Source: Xanthostigma xanthostigma (Eukaryota; Arthropoda; Insecta; Raphidioptera; Raphidiidae). Taken from it: a stretch of 64,000 bases of DNA. The stretch lies in assembly GCA_963575645.1 (NCBI GenBank), contig OY754475.1, positions 6,572,001-6,636,000 of the forward strand, written 5' to 3'. A program made the position numbers and the translations under genes. Positions 10,847 through 22,054 of the stretch are shown here, in pieces (within the stretch, counting starts at the first letter, position 1; every line of letters begins with the position of its first letter). Under the pieces are notes generated by a model, which was given only the letters and a program-made list of their open reading frames with translations, was not told the DNA's origin and did no database searches.

Positions 10847-11577
10847 AGACTCAAGAGAAACAAACGAACGAAAAACAAAACACAGGAAGCATAATATATA
10901 AATAATCCAGGTATTATGCGAGTATACACCGTAAAAGTTTTTTAAAAAGTTTATGAAAAACTTTAATTACATTTGTATGTTAATAATTATAAATATAATT
11001 AAAATAAAACTATAGCAATACTAACCGAGAGATAATTAAAGTTAAATATAAAACATTCTTTTCATTAATTTTTTTTTGTTTATTTTTCAAACTAATTGTG
11101 GCGGATGCTATTTCAAAGTACTCGTATAATCAAGTAAGTAAATAACCATATCCACTAGTTACAAGACGAATATACAGACTGTCACAAAAAGTCGGTGTTG
11201 AATTATAAAAGACATAAAAAATAAACCAATTAACTTAAATATTGCAGTTAGATATTTTTGTTTAGCGCTTAAAATGATTTCCAAAGCTGTTAAGAAGGTT
11301 GGATTGAAAATTTGAAACGATTAAAATTGTTAAAATTTCAAAAAGATGTTGTTCTCAGTGATATATCTCAAATTTTGAACAATTTTTAAAAAAGAACTCA
11401 AAATATATTTTTTAATACATGCAATCAAATGACAGTCAATGAAATAATGACATAAAACAACAGAAATGTAAGTCAAAAATGACTGTCCTATGAAATACAC
11501 ATTTTCAAAGTTAATAGAAAAAAAATATAACTTCTTATATGAACGAAAGTCAGCTTTGACGCACAAAGCGATAATAA
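10847..11577. other. Unassigned AT-rich interval
   Basis: No feature recognised; open frames are short and of low complexity. Confidence 0.45.
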
Positions 11578-11606
11578 AGCACATACCGCTAGTTTAGCGG
11601 TATGTG
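11578..11606. repeat. Perfect short hairpin
   Basis: GCACATACCGCTA pairs perfectly with TAGCGGTATGTGC around a 3-nt loop. A related unpaired version (CGCTAGAAGTGTAGCGGTGT) occurs near 32331. No poly-T run follows directly, so a terminator is not implied. Confidence 0.6.
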
Positions 11607-11624
11607 CAATAGAACTTTTCCCTG

Positions 11625-12030
11625 TACTATTAACGAAAAATTAATTAAAATAAATAAAAAATCCCGATTCAGTGAGTTTTACATAAATCATCAATAAAGA
11701 AATGCCAACCTCGCTTGCTCTTCTCCGCTTGTGTTCACTCGAGGGTGGGGATAAAAGGTGGGAGTGTCTCTCTTGCAATGTCCAATAGAACAACTGAGTG
11801 AAATCAAGAACGAGCTATGTGTAAGTAAGAAAGAAAATGCAATGTTGCCAATACCTTTGCCCAAATGGAAATGTATTATCTTTGAATAAATCTAAGGAAT
11901 GTATATTATTGTAGACATACTATATTATATAAAATTAGGTGGTCTAATGTATAAGCATAGAATTTTATACTCCGCAAAAGTGCCTACACCAACCTCCTTA
12001 TTTTTTGCACACGTTCATCGCTTGAATTTC
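11625..12030 (+). repeat. Dispersed repeat A, copy 2 (uninterrupted)
   Basis: Matches the two halves of repeat A at 4105-4380 and 4932-5000 and provides the empty site for the mariner relic there. It has one short internal addition (about 11872-11900) relative to copy 1. Confidence 0.7.
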
Positions 12031-12413
12031 GCGTCTGAACTATAACAGCCTTCTTTCAATGGACGAACTGTACAATATGCAAAGAGCTGTTCAAGCGTTA
12101 CAGATTGGCGGCAAGTTTGCATGTAAATTACGAATGTATCCGAGTTATACATATAAGACAAAAGTGTATAATATTTATTCAAGTCGCGTCCGAAGTCATT
12201 GAAATACCTGCATCATTTTAAACCTATATATCTACATAAAAATAAAAAGACGCTTTATTTTCCACTGGTTTGTTTCCAAGTTGTATTCACACATACCTAC
12301 ACTTCAATAAATATTTTACAGAAAAAGAGTGTTTCATCGCGAGATTTGAATCAAGAAAAGCGCTATGTTTATTTCAAATATCTAAGGAGTATTCAAATAG
12401 TACTTTATTTATT
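12031..12413. other. Unassigned interval with one small open frame
   Basis: An ATG-started frame at 12060-12203 (47 codons, beginning MDELYNMQRAVQALQ) has ordinary codon use but no recognised similarity. Otherwise nothing is seen. Confidence 0.35.
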
Positions 12414-13135
12414 ACTAGCGGCCAGTCCTGGTTTCACCCGGGCGGAAAACTGAAAGATTTATTAATACATAGTCTCTCTCTCTCTCTGGAAATATTATGT
12501 TGATCTTCCCATCTATTTTTTTTAGGTATCTCTATAAAGATTTGGCCAGTGCTAGCCATGTAAGCGTACGAAAACAGATTTTTTTTACAAAATATTTGCA
12601 AATTATATACACAAACCTTCCTCGTTTATCGCTCTTTCTATTAGTAAAAACCATTTCAAAATCCGTTGCGTGGTTTAGAAGAAGTAAGCGGAGAAACAGA
12701 CAGAGGCAGACGGCGGCTTTGTTTTATACTATTTAGAGATAGAGATTTTGACAAATCACCGTCATAGTTCAGCCATTTTCTTCAAAATATTTACGAATTA
12801 TATATACAAACCTTCCTTGTTTATCGCTCTTTCTATTAGTGAAAACCGTTTCAAAATCCGTTACGTGGTTTAGAAGAAGTAATCGGAGAAACAGATAGAG
12901 GCAGACAGCGACTTTGTTTTATACTAGGTATTTAGAGATAGAAATTTTGACAAAGCACCGTCATAGTTCAGCCATTTTCTACAAAATATTTACGAATTAT
13001 ATGCATAAACCTTCCTCGTTTATCGCTCTTTCTATTAGTGAAAACCGTTTCAAAATCATTTGCGTGGTTTAGAATAAATAAGCGGAGAAACAGACAGAGG
13101 CAAACAGCGACTTTGTTTTGATACCATGTATGATG
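12414..13135 (-). mobile_element. Helitron with a triplicated ~195-bp end module
   Basis: The low-coordinate end carries a Helitron 3' terminus read on the minus strand: ACTAG followed by a GC-rich hairpin zone containing CACCCGGGC. Further in are three tandem copies of a 195-199 bp unit, with AAACCTTCC landmarks at 12613, 12808 and 13007. Each unit ends in CGACTTTGTTTTATACTA-like text, the usual look of one insect Helitron 5' end. A (TC)n run sits at about 12474-12488. Confidence 0.6.
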
Positions 13136-13914
13136 TATGATGATGATGTTCGTAAATGAAGGTATTTTGACGAGGAAGTGGCGTGTTAAAGCGAGCGAAG
13201 GCAAAAACTGTCATTCGAGTCATAATATTGCACGCACTTACTTTAAATAAATAAAACGCTTTAAAACTAAATTATAAAAACCTTGCAATGTATTTTATTC
13301 TCCGAATGTAATCAGTAGATTAATTTTTTTTCAGAATTAATAACAACCCTCAATTTTCCTGCATAACTAAGGAAAAGTAATTATGATAATAGTACATAAG
13401 AGAGACAGAGAGAGAGAGGAAGAGAGTTAATGTAACAAGACTTGCTACATGGTAGCTTGCGGTAAAATATTTCTGAACGTACGATAAATTCCCAGACAAT
13501 ACAATCCGATGATACATTAATATATATATTTTTTTAGATTGATGAGTGACAAAAAAATAAAAATAAAACGCTGAAATGACAAAAATAAACAGAACAATAA
13601 TAATTCTTTATAACCTTATGTGACAGTGACGGCGCCATAATTCAAACGTCAGAACGGATCGAGGACACTTTATTAAAAAAAAAAATGATAAACGACTTTA
13701 TAAAACTGAAAAAAGACAGACAGAAAATAACATCTCGGACACAAAAAAGGCGAGGCGAAAATAGACAAATGCAACTGCAATAAGTGAGGTTTAGTCCCTT
13801 GTCCCTAAATGCTAACTTTCCCAGAAGTTCTCAACTTGTTGTACATTATAGACGCTTAACAGCTATGTGTATTAGAGAATCTGCCAGCCAGCATACACAA
13901 ACATGTTATGTCGA
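13136..13914. other. Unassigned interval
   Basis: Contains a short (GA)n tract near 13400-13420. Nothing else is recognised. Confidence 0.45.
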
Positions 13915-14426
13915 CACTTCACATGGCTATTTGTATTTGTGTATTTGGCATATTTGGCAAACAATTACCATCATGCGTGGACAGTCTATTTGACAAAGTG
14001 TTGGCCTTATTTGCCTATTTGACAAATAAGGCCAATACCAAATACGCGTTACCGTGCACTTGTCGGTTTTTCGAGGCACATCAAAGGAGTCAAATAGGCA
14101 AATACGCAAATAAACCGTCCACACAATGGCCATATTCAGAAGCGCACGCGCCGTGAACCTGTACGGACGTGCAGTATTTTTGTGTCTGTGCTGTGAGCGA
14201 GAACTGGAACAATTACTATTGAAAATGAATTGGAACTATGAAACAGTGCTAAAATTCCTGGAATTTTGAACCTTGCGTTCTGCTGCCAAATGTGTGTGTG
14301 TTTGTTATTTGACTGCTATGTGTGGATGGTCGTATTTGCCTCTATTTGCATGTTTGCCTTCAACGTCATATATTTTGCCAAATACAACAAACACCCAATA
14401 GCGAACACAAATAGCCATGTGAAGTG
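13915..14426 (+). mobile_element. Long-TIR MITE C, copy 1
   Basis: Begins CACTTCACATGGCTATTTGT and ends with the complement (CACAAATAGCCATGTGAAGTG-type end). Inner palindromes such as GCCTTATTTGCC / TGACAAATAAGGC are present. A nearly identical copy in the same orientation lies at 53024-53517. The CAC-start and long repeats suggest a DNA transposon derivative, but no clear target duplication is seen, so the superfamily is left open. Confidence 0.75.
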
Positions 14427-15161
14427 CCACCATTATGTTTAGGGTGTTTGCATAATTTTGGGAATCAGCGCAAAAAGCATATGAAAACAATTTAGAAAAA
14501 TATGTACGTTAAAAATTTGGTTAGTTACATTTAAAATGTATAAAATTCCCGCCTGAAACGAACTCGACGTCATAACTTGTAATAATAAAATACTTTGCTC
14601 TCACTTAGGTAGCTATGATAATGTGACATGTATAATCAAGAAGGATAGAGAAAAGGAGACCGATCCCTATCAAAATCGGATGAATAGTTTAGGTATTACG
14701 GTGGAACATCCGTAAATATAAACATACATAGACTGCTAAACTCATAACCCTTCCTTTTGGCTTTCGCTGTAGTCGAGTAAAACAGTATCTTTGTACGTTA
14801 TAAAAAAATAAAATTTATAGAATTCAAATAATAAAGTGGATTATTGATTCCCTTGTGGGTGGCTGCAGTAAATTAAAATGTTTCACGCTAACTATATGAT
14901 AAATGAAGAATTTTAAAAAGTTTTTTTTTTGATAAAAAAATTCTTCAGAGAGAAAGTTAAAAACGACTTTTGAACTTTTATGATAGAATTCTAAAAAACA
15001 ATTAAATTAGCATGCTTCTGCTTATAAACAACTGAAAGCTTACAAAAACAGTTGAAAGTAGAAGTACGGACTACGGATTAAAAAAGTTCATTTTTAAAAT
15101 TAAATAAAAGTTATTTATAAACGAAAAACTTTTCAAAAGAGTGTAAATAGTAGTAGGTATA
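14427..15161. other. Unassigned AT-rich interval
   Basis: No feature recognised. Confidence 0.45.
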
Positions 15162-15431
15162 TTATCTGTGCATCTCATAAAATACTAATTTGATATTTTT
15201 TTAGCCATTTCATAACTCGAAGTATTTATAATAATAATAATAATTTATTACTTCCATGAAAATACAGTTATTTATAAACAAACAAAATACACATAATTAT
15301 CTGTGCATCTCATAAAATACACATTTGATATTTTTTTAGCCATTTCATAACTCGAAGTATTTATAATAATAATAATAATTTATTACTTCCATGAAAATAC
15401 AGTTATTTATAAACAAACAAAATACACATAA
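15162..15431. repeat. Tandem duplication, unit 135 bp
   Basis: Two adjacent, almost identical copies starting TTATCTGTGCATCTCATAAA at 15162 and 15297. Each includes an (ATA)n run and TTACTTCCATGAAAATACAG. The near identity suggests a recent duplication. Confidence 0.85.
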
Positions 15432-15524
15432 ATCAAAGTAGGTATATAGGTTCCTTCCAAGGAAAACCTGTTCTGAAGGAACCATTAAGAAAAAAAGAGA
15501 TGATGTGGACATTTTAATCAAAGC

Positions 15525-15790
15525 TTAAGTGGGTTGAATTACCCTGAACACAAAGCATTTGAATAGAAAAAAAAATGTAATATCAAAAGAAAAACTAAAG
15601 CACATTATATATCTTTTACTGACAAATACAAAATTTTCAACATTTGCTTGGTTTAAGAGCCAAGTTTTGAGTAAGGAACTAAATATATTTTTATTGTTAC
15701 AATTTTGAATATGAACAGGTAATATATTAAACAAAAAGGGAGAAGTAAATAAAAAAATATCTTCTAAATAATGATTTATAAGCTCTATAT
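15525..15790 (-). pseudogene. LINE reverse-transcriptase C-terminal relic
   Basis: On the minus strand an open frame reads LFNILPVHIQNCNNKNIFSS and then LLKTWLLNQANVENF. This fits the conserved C-terminus of insect Jockey/CR1-like LINE ORF2 proteins (F-N-x-L-P-x-x-I-K...F-K-x-x-L-K-x-W-L-L). It continues to a stop at 15525. Only this end is present; the reverse-transcriptase core is missing. The call rests on a short motif. Confidence 0.5.
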
Positions 15791-15830
15791 TTGTGAAATG
15801 CAGCAGGGCTTATGTAGTTCTATACTAATA

Positions 15831-16736
15831 AAGGGTGTTTTTTTTGGAGGTTTGGTTTTGAAATTGGCAACACCGTTTCAAGTGACAGTTAATTTGACAG
15901 TTGACAGATGATTTGTGGTCAGTATGTTTTGCCATTTAACCATGAATAGACTTACATCAGTACAACGCTTGCAAATTGTGCAAATTTATTTTGAAAATTA
16001 TGGTTCAGTTTGCCAAACTAACCGTGCGCTACGTCCATTTTACGGTCGACATAATCGTCCATCCAAGCAAGTTATTCGGAAAACCATGGATCGTTTTCGA
16101 ACTACGCATACTCTAGTTGATAATACGCATCCACAAAGACGCCATGCAGTGCGCACAGAAGATGCCATTGCTGCTGTGGTGCGTAGTGTTGAGGAGGACC
16201 CGAATGAGTCGATACGCCGTCGTGCACAGCAATTGGGACTGTGCCCATCCACGTTGTGGAAGATTTTGCGAAAAGATCTTGGCTTACGAGCTTACAATAT
16301 CCAGCTTGTGCAAGAGTTAAATCCGCGTGACCATTATGCGCGCCGTACGTTCGGTGAATGGGCCGAAAACAATATTCAGCTTGATCCTCTTTTTCAACGC
16401 AAAATTTTGATCTCACACCTATGGATTACTTTCTTTGGGAATACGTGAAGTCACTAGTCTACGCCGATAAACCACAGACGTTGGATCACTTGGAAGTCAA
16501 CATTCGCCGCGCTATTGGCGATATACGGCCCCAGATGCTCGATAAAGTGATCGAAAATTGGACTTCCCGATTGCGCTTCATTCAAGCCAGCCGTGGCGTC
16601 CATATGCCCGAAATCATATTTAAACATTAATGGCATAAAATTATATTTTAAACAAAGCCAACAACGTGGCCAGCAACCTTATTTTTACGTGTTTTATTTC
16701 ATTTTAAACTTGTATACCTCTAAAAAAAACACCCAT
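15831..16736 (+). mobile_element. Mariner-type element nested in the Helitron
   Basis: Inverted ends are AAGGGTGTTTTTTTTGGAGG on the left and the complement of ATGGGTGTTTTTTTTAGAGG on the right. TA duplications stand at 15829-15830 and 16737-16738. Excising the element leaves an exact Helitron sequence, which confirms the boundaries. It carries a transposase gene with a large internal deletion. Confidence 0.9.
15951..16630 (+). pseudogene. Mariner-type transposase, catalytic core deleted, frame broken
   Basis: The first part runs in one frame from MNRLTSVQRLQIVQIYFEN. It contains an N-terminal helix-turn-helix (DUF4817-like), a second helix-turn-helix around SIRRRAQQLGLCPSTLWKIL, and a C-terminal HYARRTFGEWAENN. 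It reaches about 16398. The last part, from TPMDYFLWEYVKSLVYADKP to PEIIFKH and a stop at 16630, is in another frame. It is the family's usual C-terminus. The roughly 130-150 residues between, which carry the catalytic acidic residues, are missing. The ATG at 15951 aligns with the usual start; an upstream in-frame start at 15915 (GTG) is not needed. No active protein can be made. Confidence 0.85.
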
Positions 16737-16912
16737 TATTATAATGAGGTAGTTTGGTAAGCTTGGATGTAGGAGGTAATCTCCGAAATTACTCATCCGA
16801 TTTCAAATTTTTTTCGCCAATATTTAGAACAGACCTTCAGGACGGACATAGGCTATATATTATCGCGTTAAAATAAAAACGCTTTTCGTGGAGACCAATT
16901 TTGGCAACGTTA

Positions 16913-17695
16913 TAGGCTCCACTCACGATCAAACTTCATGCCACAGTTCAGTGTTCAGTGAAGTTGGGCCGATTAATCGAAAGACTGACTGGTACCACAC
17001 ACAGTTCATGCAAACTGCTCATTTTTTTAAATTTTTTGTGTTCAGTTTGGTTCAGTTCTTGGCATACACTCGTCGAGTATAGATATATAAAATATATATT
17101 ATATATACATACTATAATATTATACTATAGATAATTAATAAGAACTAAATGAGTTATTTAAATGGCGAGGATTGGCTGTTCATAGCTATGGGATTGTATT
17201 TAAAATAGGGAAAAAAGAAAAAAAAGAAGAATATGTGTGAAAAATTTGTTAGAAATGCGTGATTCAAGAAGTCATGTTTATTTGATTAATGAATTACATC
17301 TTGAACCGCTTGATTGGAATAATTATTTACGAATGGATGAATTAACTTACAATTATTTACTGGAATTAGTTACCCCATTTATTAAGAACCAGGACACAAA
17401 TATGCGAAAATCTATTTCTGTACAAGAAAGACTTGCAACAACATTGAGATTTTTGGCTTCTGGTTGTACAAAACACAGAACTCCAAAAACTGAACTGAAA
17501 AAAACCCACACACACAGCAGTTTACTTGAACACTGAACACTGAAGTCGTTCAAAAATCAAGATGCATTTGATGAGTTCATGCTTGACTTCAGTGTTGGTT
17601 TCAGTGTTTATTTGTCCCACACATTATCATGCTTCACTGAACTATAAGTTTGAACACTGAACTGTGGCATGAAGTTTGATCGTGAGTGGGGCCTA
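16913..17695 (+). mobile_element. PIF/Harbinger element nested in the Helitron
   Basis: Inverted repeats of about 43 bp start TAGGCTCCACTCACGATCAA on the left and TAGGCCCCACTCACGATCAA on the right (minus strand). The target duplication is TTA at 16910-16912 and TAA at 17696-17698. Excision restores GCAACGTAAGTCGACG of the host Helitron. The element is internally deleted and keeps only the start of a transposase. Confidence 0.9.
17204..17536 (+). pseudogene. Harbinger transposase N-terminal fragment
   Basis: An open frame includes RRICVKNLLEMRDSR, NNYLRMDELTYNYLLELVTP and QDTNMRKSISVQERLATTLR, followed by FLASG. This is the conserved N-terminal region of HARBI1-like nucleases (W-V-x-x...Y-L-R-M-D...Q-D-T-N-M-R-x-x-I-S...E-R-L-A-x-T-L-R-F-L-A-x-G). 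Homology stops at about 17464. The DDE nuclease domain is gone and the frame ends in unrelated sequence near the right inverted repeat. The first in-frame ATG is at 17255; a GTG at 17237 is also in frame, and the frame is open from 17204. Confidence 0.85.
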
Positions 17696-17715
17696 TAAGT
17701 CGACGAAAAAAACTG

Positions 17716-18381
17716 TAGAAGTGATACTTCCAAATATCCACTGGATCGACTTTAAATCCATTTAGAAATGCAATTAAATGCTGATATTTACTGTAAAGAT
17801 GAAACGTTTTCGGGTATAAAAATTGAAATAAGTACCTACTTTTGAATTTCAGCCACATGTAATATGCGTCCATGTCAATTTCAGAGAAATATTTTCAAGT
17901 TTAAAATAAAATTTCCAATGTCGACGTAGACAAGATTCTATGAGCAACACGATAGAAATTCAATCACGATATTTAATAGGTATTTCAAAATTGATAAACA
18001 AGTAAATAAAGCTAAACTGTTTTGAGAATCATTATTTTCGACGAAGAGGGAAGACGAGAGATGTTACAAAATCCAAATAAAAAACTTTTATTTAATACAT
18101 TTCATAATATTATTTCCCTCTTACCAACACAAAAGTGTAAAAAAATAAATGAGATGTACGTTTTTATTTTCGAGTCGAAAATTTATTATTATTAGAGCAG
18201 AAGTGTTAAATAAAAAAAGCTGTGGTTTAGTTCGAAAATTGTAGACAGTGATTAATACGTTATGGTTTCACAATGATTGGAAAAATGTTATTGTTCCTTA
18301 GAAATTGTTTATTGGAAATTTGCAGTTTCAAACATTGAGTTACCTAATATATATTATATAGTCTATATATTCTGCAAGATA
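17716..18381. other. Unassigned AT-rich interval
   Basis: No feature recognised. Confidence 0.45.
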
Positions 18382-18723
18382 GATAGATAGATTTTTATTT
18401 CACAGTGAGATTAATTCATTTAACAATAAACACGCATCTGTCTGAACGGCAGGAAGCAGAGCAAAGGGAAGCATGTCATTGCCAATATTAAGAACAAAAA
18501 TGTGTGCTATGAAAAAGCATTGTATGTCACAGTCGTTTTCAGAAGAAAGCGAGTGAAATTTCATGACTATACAGTTGGTACTACTGTGTAAGGGATTTCT
18601 CGTGTGTATCAGCTGTTCAAAAATGGCGTGTTTGTGATTATTATAATTATTGTAACTACATAAAAAATCATGAAAAATAAAATAAAAAAAAAACTGTTTA
18701 TCTTCAACGTGGTCCCTTTCCAA
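18382..18723 (-). mobile_element. Probable LINE 3' end with (ATCT)n tail, minus strand
   Basis: Read on the minus strand, sequence ending GTGAAATAAAAATCTATC runs into a short (TATC)n tract. This is the same kind of tail that ends the LINE relic at 42537-42981 (AATAAAAATATCTATCTATC). An open frame upstream (18400-18723) ends just before the tail, but its protein shows no clear reverse-transcriptase motif, so only the tail supports the call. Confidence 0.45.
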
Positions 18724-18801
18724 CTACATGCTTACTTGTCAATTTTCATTACCAGAAACAATTCGAGGTCGATTTTATTTCACGGGTACACAATTATATC
18801 T

Positions 18802-19440
18802 GTTTTTTGACGTGATAACGTCTTATAAATTGATGAATCACCAATCTTATAAATTGATAAAACACCGACTGCATGTACGAAAAAGTGTAACGTAACGTTC
18901 CTAACGCGTAACGTTCCGCCTGACCCTGTGCGTGCTTTTTGCTAATTTCTCGCTCAATTTAAATCAGATCGGTTTGAAACCAGTCTTAAACGAAAGAGGA
19001 GAACATTTTACATAGATTTCGCATAACAGAATTTGCCTAAACAGTTTTTTTATACAAATTTATATAGAAAAATATTTTATACAAATTTATATAGAAAAAT
19101 AGCTGTATAAATGCAATGTTGTCTAATGCATGGCGCGACGCGGTCGGTTGTCTTTGTTTGCCGTACATGGAAATTAGAAGCAAACGTATGTCTTGTCTTA
19201 ACATGAAAACGGCTGCATTTCTAATGTTTAATTCAATTTTTTGACATTAGTATTTTGAGAATTGCAACGCCTTCTAAGTTAAGTATTGGAATAACTAATT
19301 ATTATTAGAACATAATACTTTGTAAGTTGCAAACGTCACTTTTGACATTTCTTATCATTCCGACACCAAGGATAAGCGAATTGAAACCAAATTTTGGGAG
19401 GTTTAGGTTATGTATTACGGAATACGTTATCACGTAAAAC
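18802..19440. repeat. Element with short inverted ends around a divergent body
   Basis: The left end is GTTTTTTGACGTGATAACGT. The right end, at 19424-19440, is nearly its complement (ACGTTATCACGTAAAAC). Internal ATAAATTGAT units repeat at 18824-18860. At 19025-19085 a 27-bp A/T-rich unit (TTTATACAAATTTATATAGA) is duplicated. The superfamily is not recognised. Confidence 0.4.
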
Positions 19441-19575
19441 TATCGTCCGTAAACCGACTTTACAGACAACCAATTTTTTTTTTTTTTTAATTTTGATACG
19501 AAATATAATATATCTACCAATAAATTCTTAACTCGAAAGTTTTTGTCTATGGGTTGTACTGTAGACTATAATATA

Positions 19576-20175
19576 CAGTACGGGCATTGAAAGTTGTAAC
19601 AATGAAATAATTCGTGTATCCTACTAGATAAAAAACAATTTAAATAGTTTTTTGTTCAATTCGAGATTTACTGCTGTGGTACCTATATTTTTTTGTATCT
19701 ACTTCAAACTAAACCGGAAGTTAACATATATTATTTTTCGCATTTTCAAAATCTCCCTTTTTTGTCTATAAGTTCAAATAAAATTATCATAATGTTACAT
19801 GAGAAAATATTCGAGAAAAACGTTTCCAATTAATTAATTTAAAATACAGTAATAAAAATTATTAATAATAAAGATACATATGTGTGGAGTGCTATGAAAA
19901 ACAATTGTTACTGTGTATTTAATTAAGAAATTGATTACGTTTTTCCCGAATATTTTCTTATGTAACATTATGATAATAAATGGAGATTTCTTATATGTAA
20001 AAAATATGTTGCCATTTGAAAAAAAAAATGCAAGCACACTTCCGGTTGAGTTTGAAGTAAAATATACTTCAACGGTTTCCGACAGTAAACCTCGAGTTGA
20101 AACTATTTAAACCTTTTTTTGTATCTAGTAGACTACAGGAATTATTCACTGTTACCACTTTCGGTGAGCGCACTG
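19576..20175. mobile_element. Foldback/MITE with ~270-bp arms and TA flanks
   Basis: The left end begins CAGTACGGGCATTGAAAG. The right end read on the minus strand begins CAGTGCGCTCACCGAAAG. Both continue into matching GTAACA, GAATAATTC, CTACTAGATA, ACTTC and TGTTACAT blocks. TA stands on both sides (19574-19575, 20176-20177). CAGT ends and a TA target fit Tc1/mariner-like MITEs. No transposase. The open frames in the arms are by-products of the fold. Confidence 0.7.
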
Positions 20176-20177
20176 TA

Positions 20178-20509
20178 TTTGCGGATACATTGGTATAGGT
20201 GTAGTATATATTATTATATGCGGTATTATTATAATATTCTAAGTTAATCCGGGTAGCGACTATAACGATATAATAAAAGTAGTGACAATTCCCTTACACG
20301 ACGTAATAATAACATCACCGACTTGTGTGCTTTTGTTCGGAGCTTTCTGCAGCCTACGGGCGATTAAAAAGTTCATTAATCATAAATTATTCGATTTTGC
20401 CTGTAAACTGTTCACTTTATTGTCGATTTTGAGCGACAACCTAGAGTAGCCGAATAATAAATAATTTTAAGAAAGCTGAACCTCTTTCAAAAAAGCCACT
20501 AAAAATGTA
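20178..20509. other. Unassigned interval
   Basis: No feature recognised. Confidence 0.4.
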
Positions 20510-20585
20510 AAAAAAGCGTGAGCCTCGCCCAAATAAATTCACGAGAAGTGAAACTTCTCTAGAGCTCGTTTCATCTATTTTGCAT
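20510..20585 (+). repeat. Palindrome-ended dispersed repeat, truncated copy
   Basis: Holds the diagnostic GAAGTGAAACTTC (20545-20557) after a GTGAGCCTC / CACGA block that resembles the left end of the copy at 26206. It is cut off by the foldback that starts at 20586. Confidence 0.5.
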
Positions 20586-21060
20586 TACCTTAAGGTAGTT
20601 TTAAATAAAAGGCTTGATTTTTTCTATATTTCGGTAGATGGATGATATGTTTTCATTGATTTTTCCAAAACTAGTCGGTGGAAATTAAAAAAAAACTATT
20701 TAAAGTTAAAACCTTAATAAATTATTATTAAAAAGATATTTAATCTTTTTAAATAAATATCTTTTTAATTAGTCGGGCACAACGGTTTTTTTTTTTGTTT
20801 TCAATAATTTATTAAGCTTTTAACTTTAATTTAAATAGTTTTTTTTTTATTTCCACCGACTAGTTTTGGAGAAATCATTGAAAACATATCATCCAACTAC
20901 CGTTTTACCATAAAGCCAATATTAAATATGCCTACTTTTGAAGTAATTTATTTATTTAAATAATCGGGCAGCCCCCCCTAAAATTTTCAGAATTGGTTTA
21001 GACTTAGTTCAACTTCATATAAAAAAAAATCAAGCCTTTTATTTAAAATTGCCTTGGTGC
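20586..21060. repeat. Foldback MITE
   Basis: Outer arms: TTTTAAATAAAAGGCTTGAT on the left against ATCAAGCCTTTTATTTAAAA on the right. Inner arms: about 20638-20690 against 20850-20900, with core AAAACTAGTCGGTGG / CCACCGACTAGTTTT. The centre is an A/T-rich ATTAAAAAGATATTTAATC repeat. Confidence 0.75.
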
Positions 21061-21736
21061 TCAAAATTGGTATGAGACCACTCTAAGGTATGTCCTATTA
21101 AATACAAAAAGAACATTTAAAAAATTATCAAAAGCAGCTACTTTGTAAAGGGTTGTTTTATAGAATCCTCTATAAAACAGCTGTACGTGAAGTGACCCAT
21201 TACATCACTAGGTCTGTAACAAGACATACGACTTTGTAACCGACTTATTTAAACTTCGCGAACAATTGCTACTTGGCGGCTTTGTGTTTGTTATTATTGT
21301 ACAACTTTTTTCCGCGTTCTATTCTTTTTTCATCTCCAGTTTTTTAGCTGAACACAAAACACAGTTCACAAACTTTTTCTATTCTTAAAACCATTTATTA
21401 TACATGGTACGAATGTATGACAATCCTGAATAATATCATTGTGTTATATTATTTTCGTATTTTTGTTATATTTTCTAAAGTATGACATACGGCGTACATT
21501 TATTTATTTTTTTTTCAAAAATAACTTCTCGCGCATTGTCAAGTTTTCATACAAAACTTACTAAAAATGTTCTTTGTGTATATATAAAATTATCAAAAAA
21601 TAATAGTACAAATATACATCTACAGCTGTTTTTGCAACTGCTGCGGCGAAGAGACAAAACTGTTTACTTTATACTGAATTTTTAGTAATTTTTAACATTT
21701 CTTGCTTTAAGTAGCACTGCTAAACCTCAAGTGAGT
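21061..21736. other. Unassigned AT-rich interval
   Basis: Ends in ATTACATCACTA near 21213, which could be a lone hAT-type terminus, but no partner is found. Confidence 0.4.
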
Positions 21737-21886
21737 GTATATGTTACGGTTAATACAAGAAAGTAGTTAATTCGCGAATTAATCGGATAATTACCCGAAT
21801 TAACCAATCCTTCACGTTGGTTAATTCGGGTATTAGCCGGTTAATTCGCGAATAAACTACTTTCTTGTATTAACCGTAACATATAC
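21737..21886. repeat. 150-bp palindromic element P1
   Basis: Near-perfect inverted repeat from GTATATGTTACGGTTAATAC to its complement. The inside is built of repeated GGTTAATTCGCG / CGAATTAACC words around a short centre (ATCCTTCACG). The tips (TATATGTTACGG) match those of P3 at 22402 and resemble those of P2 at 22254. Confidence 0.8.
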
Positions 21887-22054
21887 ATACGAGCTTTGCT
21901 GTCTCTATTCCTCTTATAATGTTAATCAGTAACTGACGGGCTGCTTTTAAAAAAAAACTGCTAAGATTACACCATAATTGATTCAAGTTTTTAAATTGTT
22001 ATTTAATACTATAAAAAAATTATTTTTTGTGTTGTACTCTTTTTACAGAGCGTT

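Larger units (their letters stand above)
15819..17715 (+). mobile_element. Helitron, family 1, broken by two nested transposons
   Basis: The 5' tip TCTATACTAATA (15819-15830) is followed by a mariner-type element. It resumes at 16739 as TTATAATGAGGTAG, runs to 16909, is broken again by a Harbinger element, and resumes at 17699 as GTCGACGAAAAAAAC. Removing both insertions, each with its target duplication, restores the family-1 consensus seen at 62080-62320. The 3' hairpin and CTAGT end are not found after 17715. Confidence 0.85.

Noticed and set aside
12060-12203. 47-codon ATG frame beginning MDELYNMQRAVQALQ
   Set aside because: Codon use is acceptable, but it is too short to call and no similarity or splice context supports it.
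16040-16416. Minus-strand open frames of 70 and 104 codons
   Set aside because: They are antisense shadows of the mariner-type transposase at 15951-16398.
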